Shown here in pieces: positions 7,970 to 14,195 of a stretch of 16,910 bases of DNA. Below the pieces are notes generated by a model. That model ran no database searches and was not told the origin of the DNA. It worked only from the letters and a program-made list of their open reading frames with translations. Positions within the stretch are counted from its first letter, which is position 1, and each line of letters opens with the position of its first letter. Position numbers and translations under genes: made by a program. The DNA comes from Propionibacteriaceae bacterium (GTDB taxonomy: Bacteria; Actinomycetota; Actinomycetes; Propionibacteriales; Propionibacteriaceae), in assembly GCA_021323255.1 (NCBI GenBank), contig JAJTCL010000084.1:1-16910 (forward strand). The letters are read 5' to 3'.

Positions 7970-9055
7970 TTAGAGGATCCGGCGCAGCCAGGCGTGGGTG
8001 TCCTCGGTACGACCGTACTGAATATCCAGCAGTTTCTGTCGCAAGGCCAGAGTCGTCTCGCCACTCTCCCCAGAGCCGACCTGGTAGCTGCCGACGTCGT
8101 TCTTCAACGTTCCAATCGGGGTCATCACCGCCGCCGTGCCGCAGGCGAAGAGCTCGGTCACCTTCCCCGAACCCACACCCTCCAGCAGCTCATCGATGGC
8201 GATCCGGCGCTCAACCGGTGTCAGACCAAACTCGGGTGCCAGAGTCAAGATCGAATCGCGGGTGACCCCCTCGAGGATGGATCCGGTGAGTTCCGGCGTA
8301 ATCAGTTCATTGTCGGTCGTGACCAGGTACACATTCATGCCACCGAGCTCCTCCAACCAGCAGTGCTCTTTGGCATCGGCGAACACCACCTGCTCGCATC
8401 CTTGGCTGGCCGCTTCCTGCTGCGCGATCAGGCTTGCGGCGTAGTTGCCTCCGCATTTCGCTGCGCCCGTGCCGCCAGGCGCAGCGCGGGAATAAACGGT
8501 CGAGATCCAGATGCTCACCGGCTTCACGCCCGAGGCGAAGTAGGGGCCAGCTGGGCTGGCGATGCAGCAATAGGTGACTCGCTTCGCGGGGCGGACGCCG
8601 AGAAATGCCTCCGTCGCGAACATGAACGGTCGCAGATACAGGCTCTGCTCAGGAGCCGTCGGCACCCAGGCGACATCGGCGGCGACCAACTCTTCAATGC
8701 TGCAGAGAAAGTCTTCGGCATCCAGCGGCGGCAGAGCCAGCCGATGCGCCGAGCGGATCATCCGTTCGGCGTTCTTGTCGGCGCGAAAGGTCCAGATAGT
8801 GCCATCCTCGTGGCGATACGCCTTGAGTCCTTCGAAGATTTGCTGTGCATAGTGCAGCACGGCCGTCGCCGGGTCGAGCGAAAATGGCCCGTACGGCACG
8901 ATCGCCGAGTCGTGCCAGCCATCAGCAGCCGTCCAGGTCGCCACTGCCATGTGGTCGGTGAAGTGCAGACCGAAACCGGGATCGGCCAAGATGGCGTCAC
9001 GTTCGCTTTCGCTGTGCGGCTTGGGGTTGGAACGGAGTTCGAATTGAAGACTCAC
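7970..9055 (-). CDS. ilvE: Branched-chain amino acid aminotransferase
   Basis: This PLP enzyme of fold type IV catalyses the last step of Leu, Ile and Val synthesis (2-oxo acid plus Glu). The 361-aa length is normal for the large BCAT form. PLP-binding Lys is K200 in GAAKCGGNYAAS. The conserved Glu that contacts the PLP nitrogen is E236 in ELGGMNVY. YLRPFMFA (140-147) and the SGKVTELFACGTAAV segment, which contacts the cofactor phosphate, also match. The start is GTG at 9055 with only a weak purine stretch upstream. The gene lies 120 bp from the divergent leuB and upstream of the cimA leader on the same strand, 103 bp before the leader peptide. Its transcript would run into the cimA attenuator unless cimA has its own promoter. 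Confidence 0.95.
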   Translation of the reverse strand: MSLQFELRSNPKPHSESERDAILADPGFGLHFTDHMAVATWTAADGWHDSAIVPYGPFSLDPATAVLHYAQQIFEGLKAYRHEDGTIWTFRADKNAERMIRSAHRLALPPLDAEDFLCSIEELVAADVAWVPTAPEQSLYLRPFMFATEAFLGVRPAKRVTYCCIASPAGPYFASGVKPVSIWISTVYSRAAPGGTGAAKCGGNYAASLIAQQEAASQGCEQVVFADAKEHCWLEELGGMNVYLVTTDNELITPELTGSILEGVTRDSILTLAPEFGLTPVERRIAIDELLEGVGSGKVTELFACGTAAVMTPIGTLKNDVGSYQVGSGESGETTLALRQKLLDIQYGRTEDTHAWLRRIL

Positions 9056-9163
9056 ATCTGTCGCTTTCGCTCGTGGTGCCGGCGTGGCGTCCGGACCGTG
9101 CTGCTGGCGGTCACGCTACCGCCACCTCTCTGAGACCTCGTCGCCGAACGCCGTCCCCACAGC

Positions 9164-9169
9164 TACGAT
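9164..9169 (+). promoter_or_regulatory. -10 element of leuB (leaderless type)
   Basis: TACGAT is followed by 6 nt and then the leuB GTG, so the transcription start would coincide with the start codon. No clear -35 was found. Confidence 0.45.
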
Positions 9170-9175
9170 GCGCCG

Positions 9176-10276
9176 GTGACCCACGCAAGCACGGCAACTG
9201 GTAATGATCTTCGTCCGCAGACCGAGCGGTCCTTCAAGCTGGCTGTTATCGGCGGGGACGGCATTGGGCCAGAGGTTGTCACCGAAGGACTCAAGGTACT
9301 CAGTGCCGTCGCAGGGCCCAGCGTCTTCACCCCGATCAGTTATGACCTCGGAGCCAGCCGCTGGCAGCGTACCGGCGAGGTGCTGCCAGACTCCGTGCTG
9401 GCCGAGCTCGCCGCCGCCGACGTGATCTTGCTCGGAGCTGTCGGCGCTGCTCCGGGGGCGGTGGATGTGCCGAGCGGGCTGCTGGAGCGCGGCCTGCTGT
9501 TGAAGCTGCGCTTTGCCTTCGATCACTACGTGAACCTCCGGCCCAGCCGGCTCTACCCCGGCGTTCCGACCCCGCTGTCCGACCAGGTGACCGCTGGCAA
9601 GGACATCGACTTCGTGGTCGTCCGTGAGGGCACCGAGGGCCTGTACTGCGGTAATGGCGGGCTGGTGCGGACCGGCACCCCGCACGAGATCGCAACAGAG
9701 GTGAGCATCAACACTGCGTACGGAGTGGAGCGCGTCATCCGCGACGCCTTCGAGCGCGCGACCATTCGTCGCAACAAGATCACCTTGGTCCACAAACACA
9801 ACGTCCTGGTCAACGCCGGCGGGCTGTGGAACCGCCTCTTCAATGCGGTCGCCGTGGAATATCCCAGCGTCACCACCGACTACGTGCATGTCGACGCTGC
9901 CACGATCTTCCTGGTCACCGATCCGGCGCGTTTCGACGTCATTGTGACTGACAACCTGTTCGGTGACATCTTGACCGACCTGGCTGCGGCGGTCACCGGG
10001 GGGATCGGCCTGGCCGCGAGCGGCAACATCAACCCCGACCGTCGTTTTCCGTCGATGTTCGAGCCGGTACACGGTTCGGCTCCTGACATCGCCGGCCAGG
10101 GCATCGCCGATCCGACCGCGACGATTCTCTCGGTCGCACTGTTGCTGAATCACTGTGGTCTCCCCGAGGAAGCGGCACGAATTGAAAGAGCGGTGATCGC
10201 CGACATTCGAAGGCGTAGGCCTGGTCAGACCCGGACGACAAGTGAGGTCGGTGACGCCATCGCGTCGGCCGTCTAG
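9176..10276 (+). CDS. leuB: 3-isopropylmalate dehydrogenase
   Basis: The enzyme oxidises and decarboxylates 3-isopropylmalate with NAD in leucine synthesis; it can also act on 3-methylmalate in the citramalate route to isoleucine, which would link it to cimA nearby. The protein is 366 aa. GDGIGPEV (28-34), the substrate Arg residues around 105-122, Y157 in EGTEGLYCG, K207 in LVHKHNV, the metal-binding Asp residues in VTDNLFGDILTD (D259, D264, D268) and EPVHGSAPDIAG (295-307) are all in place. The N-terminal 20 residues before FKLAVIGGDG are longer than usual. A -10 element 6 nt before the GTG at 9176 supports this start. The gene stands alone on its strand, divergent from ilvE. Confidence 0.94.
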   Translation: MTHASTATGNDLRPQTERSFKLAVIGGDGIGPEVVTEGLKVLSAVAGPSVFTPISYDLGASRWQRTGEVLPDSVLAELAAADVILLGAVGAAPGAVDVPSGLLERGLLLKLRFAFDHYVNLRPSRLYPGVPTPLSDQVTAGKDIDFVVVREGTEGLYCGNGGLVRTGTPHEIATEVSINTAYGVERVIRDAFERATIRRNKITLVHKHNVLVNAGGLWNRLFNAVAVEYPSVTTDYVHVDAATIFLVTDPARFDVIVTDNLFGDILTDLAAAVTGGIGLAASGNINPDRRFPSMFEPVHGSAPDIAGQGIADPTATILSVALLLNHCGLPEEAARIERAVIADIRRRRPGQTRTTSEVGDAIASAV

Positions 10277-10302
10277 ATCTTGACCGACCGCATTCCAGGC
10301 GC

Positions 10303-10455
10303 TCAGGCTGCCTTGACGACCTTGCGGGTACGGGCCTGAAGAATGGCAGGTACGACCGAATGTTCCTTACGGGCCCGGCGACGCGGTTGGTCGGCGGCTA
10401 CCTGGTGCTGACGATCTGCCGAGATCGTCCATGGGTCCGGATACATGTCGTACAT
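10303..10455 (-). CDS. Small basic hypothetical protein (50 aa)
   Basis: The ORF starts ATG (MYDMYPDPWTISADRQHQ...) and ends TGA at 10303. The C-terminal half is rich in Arg and Lys (QPRRRARKEHS, ARTRKVVKAA). Codon third positions are mostly G or C, like the neighbouring genes. A second ATG lies at 10446. A possible -10 (TACTAT, 10503-10498) lies about 43 bp upstream of the start. I do not recognise a family. It fills most of the gap between leuB and the methyltransferase gene and is convergent with leuB. Confidence 0.5.
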   Translation of the reverse strand: MYDMYPDPWTISADRQHQVAADQPRRRARKEHSVVPAILQARTRKVVKAA

Positions 10456-10543
10456 GATCAGCTTTTCTTGTGAGTCGCGGGAGAAGGACTAGGGAAAATA
10501 GTAGGGTGTCCGACTATCGTGTGCCCATCTATTTAGCCCTGAT

Positions 10544-10560
10544 GTTCCACATGGTGGAAC
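10544..10560. promoter_or_regulatory. Perfect palindrome, candidate operator
   Basis: GTTCCAC-ATG-GTGGAAC is a perfect 7-3-7 inverted repeat. It lies 30 bp upstream of the methyltransferase start and about 88 bp upstream of the 50-aa ORF start, between the two divergent genes. The size and symmetry suit a dimeric repressor site. IclR-family regulators bind TTCC/GGAA palindromes of this type, but assigning it to them is inference. Confidence 0.45.
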
Positions 10561-10590
10561 CGCGATCTCTATGGCTGGCACACTGTTGAA

Positions 10591-11154
10591 GTGAGCGCTC
10601 CTCCAGACCTCCCCGAACTGGTGATCAGGGCACTGCGAATGTCATTGGAGCGCGGCTACGTGCAGGCCTCGCGTACTGAGACTGGCCGGCTCTTGGCCGC
10701 GCTGGCTGCGACCCGAACCGGAACGATCGCCGAATGTGGTACCGGCTGCGGGGTTGGTGCTGCATGGCTGCGTAGTGGAGCGCCAAAGAAAACGCGGGTG
10801 ATCACGGCGGAACTCGATCCTGAGCTGGCGCACGGCGTCATGGACATGTTCGCCGGCGACGATATCGACGTCATGCATGCTGACTGGAGCAGTTTGTCCG
10901 AGCATGCCCCTTTCTCGTTGATCTTCATGGATGCCACCAGCGCGAAGGGGTGGCCTCGCGAGAAGATCGTCGAGTTGCTTGAAGAAGGCGGCATGATCGT
11001 TCTGGACGACTTCACACCGTGCCCGACGTGGCCCCCAGTCGAAGGCGGTCGGGTGGATTCCCTCCGCCTGGACTGGCTTTCCGACGAGCGCTTCACCAGC
11101 GTTGACGTGATGGTCGCCGAGGACACCTCAGTGGTGATCGCCGTCAAGAAATAG
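10591..11154 (+). CDS. SAM-dependent O-methyltransferase-like protein
   Basis: The protein is 187 aa with a class I methyltransferase fold. Motif I is IAECGTGCGVGAAWL (46-60), the acidic end of strand 2 is in ITAELDPE (D77), the motif IV-like strand is LIFMDATSAKGW (110-121), and a GGMIVLDDF strand (133-141) follows. This resembles the class of small O-methyltransferases such as the Methyltransf_24 and COMT-like families. The substrate is unknown. The start is GTG at 10591. No good ribosome-binding site is present. A weak CACACT hexamer 6 nt upstream could be a leaderless -10. The palindrome at 10544-10560 may control it. Confidence 0.8.
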   Translation: MSAPPDLPELVIRALRMSLERGYVQASRTETGRLLAALAATRTGTIAECGTGCGVGAAWLRSGAPKKTRVITAELDPELAHGVMDMFAGDDIDVMHADWSSLSEHAPFSLIFMDATSAKGWPREKIVELLEEGGMIVLDDFTPCPTWPPVEGGRVDSLRLDWLSDERFTSVDVMVAEDTSVVIAVKK

Positions 11155-11237
11155 CCCGATCTCGGTCCCGCTATTTGTGATCGTATTGATGCCATAATTT
11201 CGTATATCTCGGCGGGGCAGTCGGGCATCCTTTGGCT

Positions 11238-11795
11238 ATGGCCAGGAGACGTTCTCGGCCAGGAAACGACCACCGACATAATCCATTACGAGTTTTGGGC
11301 GGCATAGTTTTGATGCTCGGGTCGGTGGCAGTCACCCTTGCGATTCTGACCCAGTACGCCGGTGCCTGGGGTGTTCCCTACTTCACCTTCCAGACCGATC
11401 GGGGCTCGATGTGCAAGAACGACCTCACCGGCTACACATGCTCGCCCATGACCCTCGCTGACGTCGAATACTTCGGCGATGTTGATCTTCCCGACAACAG
11501 TTCGGTGGTCAGCGGGACCTACCGCTCCACCCACGATTATCTGCTGGAGGCGATCATCGAGGTGCCGCTGGACTCAGCGGACCAAGCCCTGATCAGCCTC
11601 AATCAGACCTTCGGCGATTGCATCTCCGAACTTCCCTCCCCACTGAGCGCGAAGGGAATCCGCAAGACCTGCGTCATGGCAAATGACGACGTCTTCAGCG
11701 AGTCCGAAGAGCCGAGCAGCCGCGTGTACCTGATCGGCACCGGCGTACGCACCGACGGCACGCGTCTCATCGGAATGGTGATCAAGTCGCGATAA
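11238..11795 (+). CDS. Hypothetical protein with one N-terminal membrane anchor
   Basis: From ATG 11238 the protein is 185 aa; a TTG at 11232 would add two residues. A basic N-terminus (MARRRSRPGNDHRHN) is followed by one hydrophobic segment at about 18-40, so it is a type II membrane-anchored or secreted protein with most of the chain outside. The outer part is acidic and has four Cys (59, 68, 128, 145) that could form two disulfides. No enzymatic motif is visible and I do not recognise a family. It lies 83 bp after the methyltransferase gene and ends just before the hairpin element at 11810. Confidence 0.75.
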   Translation: MARRRSRPGNDHRHNPLRVLGGIVLMLGSVAVTLAILTQYAGAWGVPYFTFQTDRGSMCKNDLTGYTCSPMTLADVEYFGDVDLPDNSSVVSGTYRSTHDYLLEAIIEVPLDSADQALISLNQTFGDCISELPSPLSAKGIRKTCVMANDDVFSESEEPSSRVYLIGTGVRTDGTRLIGMVIKSR

Positions 11796-11809
11796 CCGCG
11801 GCGCTCGCG

Positions 11810-11923
11810 TGGTGGTGTCCGGCTCGCATCGGCGGGGTTGATTGAGACTTGGGCCGTTCGGTCCGGTTGGCAGACAATCCAGATTCAAGATTCTTAGCCC
11901 CGCCGATGAGCCGGACACCACCA
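11810..11923 (+). repeat. Long hairpin element E1 (3' of the hypothetical gene)
   Basis: The arms TGGTGGTGTCCGGCTC.. (11810-11837) and its inverse (11898-11923) are complementary over about 26 bp except for a 2-nt insertion (GC) in the left arm. The 76-nt core (11830-11905) runs from CGGCGGGG to CCCCGCCG. It contains GAGACTTGGGC, a small internal hairpin GGGC-N6-GTCC, and GATTCAAGAT...TTAG. It shares this layout with E2 at 12206-12305. It starts 15 bp after the stop of the upstream gene. There is no T run, so it is not a standard terminator. Confidence 0.75.
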
Positions 11924-12048
11924 GGCTCGCTTCCCGGCTGCTTGGCGTCCTGCCGCGCCACGGCGACCGGTCGAGGTGGGAGAGCCAAGGCCTTTCCGCA
12001 ACGAGTCACTAGGCGATCAGAGGGTGCGCCGCCCTGCTTTCCTCGTCA

Positions 12049-12137
12049 GAAACGCACGTGCACGTGCATTTCAATCGCGATGCACGCGTTGCAACGTATG
12101 CATTGCGTGAGGAACGAACGTGCACGTGCATTTCCTC
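12049..12137. repeat. Cluster of three palindromes with a direct repeat
   Basis: Site A (12049-12072) is a 24-bp near-perfect palindrome around GCACGTGCACGTGC. Site B (12076-12107) is a 32-bp palindrome with 3 mismatched pairs, centred on CGTTGCAACG. Site C (12109-12137) repeats ACGTGCACGTGCATTTC from site A and is bounded by GAGGAA/TTCCTC. The cluster lies between two convergent genes, so a promoter role for them is not expected. Function unknown. The remaining parts of 11924-12205 show no other feature I can support. Confidence 0.7.
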
Positions 12138-12205
12138 CCAGGGTGCTCCTCAGCCACAGGGCACGGCGTCCCCGCAGCTCAACAAGAGAAGGGAGCGCCG
12201 AGGAG

Positions 12206-12305
12206 CAGCGGTTGCTCGGCGGGGCTAAAGATCTTGAATCTCGACCCAACTGCAGACGGGACATCGCCGCCCAGGTCTTGGTAAGGCCCCGCCGAGCAAT
12301 CGCTG
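12206..12305 (-). repeat. Long hairpin element E2 (3' of ilvC)
   Basis: The arms CAGCGGTTGCTCGGCGGGG (12206-12224) and its inverse (12287-12305) match at 18 of 19 bp. On the minus strand the 78-nt core (12294-12217) has the same order of motifs as E1: CGGCGGGG, AAGACCTGGGC, GGGC-N6-GTCC, GATTCAAGAT, TTAGCCCCGCCG. It starts 31 bp after the ilvC stop, in the sense orientation of ilvC. The outer arm sequence differs from that of E1 but remains self-complementary. Confidence 0.75.
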
Positions 12306-12336
12306 GCCCGGCGTGAGCGTCGCCTAAGACGAGCGA

Positions 12337-13368
12337 TTAGCGGGCGGCAGTGCCCTCGACGTAGTCGTCGTCGTGGCTCTTGACCCATGACATGAGGTCT
12401 CGCAGTTGCCGACCCACCGCCTCGATCGGGTGTTTCTCTGCCGCTTCCCGGAATGCCTTGAACTCCGGTGCACCGGCATCTTGATCAGCGACGAAGCGGG
12501 CAGCGAACGAGCCATCCTGGATCTCTGACAGGACAGCCTTCATGTTGGCCCGGACATGATCATCAATGATGCGCGGTCCGGATACGTAGTCGCCGTACTC
12601 TGCCGTGTCCGAAACGCTCCAACGCTGCTTGGCAATGCCGCCTTCGTACATCAGGTCCACGATGAGCTTGAGCTCATGCAGGCACTCGAAGTACGCCACC
12701 TCCGGCTGGTAGCCGGCTTCGGTGAGGGTCTCGAAGCCCGCCTGAACCAATGCCGAAGCCCCGCCACATAGCACCGCCTGTTCCCCGAAGAGGTCAGTCT
12801 CTGTCTCCTCGGTGAAGGTGGTCTTGATGCCACCGGCACGAAGCCCGCCGATCGCCTTGGCATAAGACAGCGCGAGGTCCCACGCCTTGCCGGATGCGTC
12901 CTGTTCGACCGCAACCAGCACCGGGACGCCGCGACCTTCGCTGTACTCGCGCCTGACGAGATGACCGGGACCCTTGGGTGCCACCAGGACGACATCGACG
13001 CCCTCTGGCGGTTTGATGTAACCGAAGCGAATGTTGAAGCCGTGGCTGAAGGACAACGCGTCGCCCGGTACCAGGTTCGGCTCAATCGCCTCGGCGTAGA
13101 CCTTGCGCTGTGCCGGATCCGGCGTCAGCACCATGATCAGGTCCGCCTCTTCGCAGGCCTCGTACGGGGTAAGCACGCGAAGGCCCTGGGCCTCGGCCCG
13201 CTCTCGGCTCTTGCTTCCCTCGGGCAGCCCGACGCGTACGTCGACGCCGGAGTCGCGTAGTGACAGCGCGTGGGCGTGGCCTTGGCTACCGAATCCCAGC
13301 ACCGCAACATTGCGGCCCTGGATCAAGGACAGGTCGGCGTCCTCGTCGTAAAACATCTGTGCAGGCAC
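12337..13368 (-). CDS. ilvC: Ketol-acid reductoisomerase (class I)
   Basis: The enzyme rearranges and reduces 2-acetolactate and 2-aceto-2-hydroxybutyrate with NADPH and Mg in Val/Leu and Ile synthesis. The 343-aa length is that of class I KARI. The Rossmann motif is LGFGSQGHAHA (24-34) with a cofactor phosphate loop GLPEGSKSR (47-55). H109 is in SFSHGFNI. The Mg ligands D192 and E196 (TETDLFGEQ) and E228/E232 (ECLHELK) are present. The start is GTG (MPAQMFYDED) preceded by AAGGGAG at a good distance. It lies 69 bp after ilvN and is the last gene of the ilvBNC operon. The 541-bp gap to the next gene holds E2, the palindrome cluster and E1. Confidence 0.97.
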   Translation of the reverse strand: MPAQMFYDEDADLSLIQGRNVAVLGFGSQGHAHALSLRDSGVDVRVGLPEGSKSRERAEAQGLRVLTPYEACEEADLIMVLTPDPAQRKVYAEAIEPNLVPGDALSFSHGFNIRFGYIKPPEGVDVVLVAPKGPGHLVRREYSEGRGVPVLVAVEQDASGKAWDLALSYAKAIGGLRAGGIKTTFTEETETDLFGEQAVLCGGASALVQAGFETLTEAGYQPEVAYFECLHELKLIVDLMYEGGIAKQRWSVSDTAEYGDYVSGPRIIDDHVRANMKAVLSEIQDGSFAARFVADQDAGAPEFKAFREAAEKHPIEAVGRQLRDLMSWVKSHDDDYVEGTAAR

Positions 13369-13437
13369 TCGTGGGTCTCCCTTGGTGTGTAGTCGCTGGT
13401 GAAGTTAGCGCACAGCGATGCGAGCTGTCTCAGCGCC

Positions 13438-13986
13438 CTATCCGGTACGAACAGGTTTCAGGCGCTCGCTGCGCTGGTTCCGATCGGTGAGTGACCGGTT
13501 TCCGCGGCCCAAAGCAACCAGACCGGACTGTACGAGCTCCCGGATCCCGTAAGGCTCGAACAGCTGCAGCAGTGCGGTCAGTTTGGCCGGGCTGCCGGTC
13601 GCCTCGACGGTGATCACCTCAGCAGTAAGATCGACCGCCTTGGCACCGAAAAGTCCGATGATCTCGATCAGCTGACCGCGGGTCTCCGCTGTTGCCCTGA
13701 CCTTGACCAATATCAGCTCGCGACGGATAGCGCTCTCCTCCAACTCGACGATCTTGAGCACCTCGATCAACTTGTTGAGCTGCTTGATGATCTGCTCGAG
13801 GATGACCTCCTCTACGTTGACCTGGAGGGTGATGCGCGACATCTCAGGTGACTCGGTTGGCCCGACCGCGAGCGACTCGATGTTGTAACCGCGTCGGGAG
13901 ATCAGGCCTGCGATGCGCGCCAGGACGCCCGGCTTGTTCTGCACCAGCACGCTCAGGATGTGGGTGTTGGGAACAGTGGCAGTCAT
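13438..13986 (-). CDS. ilvN: Acetolactate synthase, small regulatory subunit
   Basis: The protein is 182 aa. The N-terminal ACT domain (about 8-85, HILSVLVQNKPGVLARIAGLISRRGYNI region) binds valine and related effectors and mediates feedback inhibition. The C-terminal ALS_ss domain (about 88-160) activates the large subunit. The length is slightly above the usual 160-175 aa because of a polar tail after residue 160 (RGNRSLTDRNQRSERLK). The start ATG at 13986 overlaps the stop of the small repeat ORF as ATGA, so translation is probably coupled through that ORF to ilvB. No independent ribosome-binding site is obvious. Confidence 0.95.
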   Translation of the reverse strand: MTATVPNTHILSVLVQNKPGVLARIAGLISRRGYNIESLAVGPTESPEMSRITLQVNVEEVILEQIIKQLNKLIEVLKIVELEESAIRRELILVKVRATAETRGQLIEIIGLFGAKAVDLTAEVITVEATGSPAKLTALLQLFEPYGIRELVQSGLVALGRGNRSLTDRNQRSERLKPVRTG

Positions 13987-14195
13987 GCGGCGTGCTCCCG
14001 TGTGTATTTGTGCACGCCGCGGGGGTCCAAGGGGGTCGTCCCCCTTGCTCTACCGGCGTGCTCCCGTGCGTATTTGTGCACGCCGCGGGGGTCCAAGGGG
14101 GTCGTCCCCCTTGCTCTACCGGCGTGCTCCCGTGTGTATTTGTGCACGCCGCGGGGGTGCAAGGGGGTCGTCTCCCATGCTCTACTTCCCGTCAC
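13983..14195 (-). CDS. Small repeat ORF bridging ilvB and ilvN
   Basis: A 70-codon ORF starts with GTG that overlaps the ilvB TGA (GTGA, 14195-14192) and ends with TGA that overlaps the ilvN ATG (ATGA, 13986-13983). It consists of three 22-residue repeats with the consensus RARGTTPLDPRGVHKY plus TREHAG. The repeat is 66 bp, a multiple of three, so copy number does not break the frame. The layout matches that described for mycobacterial MIRU elements inserted at DTGA coupling sites. The peptide may have no function beyond keeping ribosomes translating from ilvB to ilvN. Confidence 0.65.
   Translation of the reverse strand: MTGSRAWETTPLHPRGVHKYTREHAGRARGTTPLDPRGVHKYAREHAGRARGTTPLDPRGVHKYTREHAA
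13988..14185. repeat. Three 66-bp tandem repeats (minisatellite) in the ilvB-ilvN gap
   Basis: The copies are 13988-14053, 14054-14119 and 14120-14185. Copies 1 and 2 differ by one base (GTGTG/GTGCG). Copy 3, next to ilvB, has a few changes. Each copy holds two inverted repeats: CGGCGTG/CACGCCG and a perfect CAAGGGGG-TCGT-CCCCCTTG hairpin (imperfect in copy 3). The transcript between ilvB and ilvN would carry a string of strong hairpins. Confidence 0.95.

Noticed and set aside
9116..10153. 345-codon open frame on the minus strand
   Set aside because: It is antisense to leuB, which has all its catalytic motifs; the opposite frame has no recognisable domain.
11810..11923. E1 as an ordinary Rho-independent terminator
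   Set aside because: There is no T run after the stem and the loop is far too long.
12049..12137. parS-like centromere site
   Set aside because: CACGTG cores are present, but the TGTTTC/GAAACA flanks of parS are absent.
11849..12316. 155-codon plus-strand ORF in the convergent intergenic region
   Set aside because: It runs through E1, the palindrome cluster and E2, and its translation reflects the repeats (CTCISIAMHALQRMHC). No ribosome site or family is seen.
13988..14185. CRISPR array
   Set aside because: The 66-bp units are contiguous with no unique spacers, so this is a tandem repeat.
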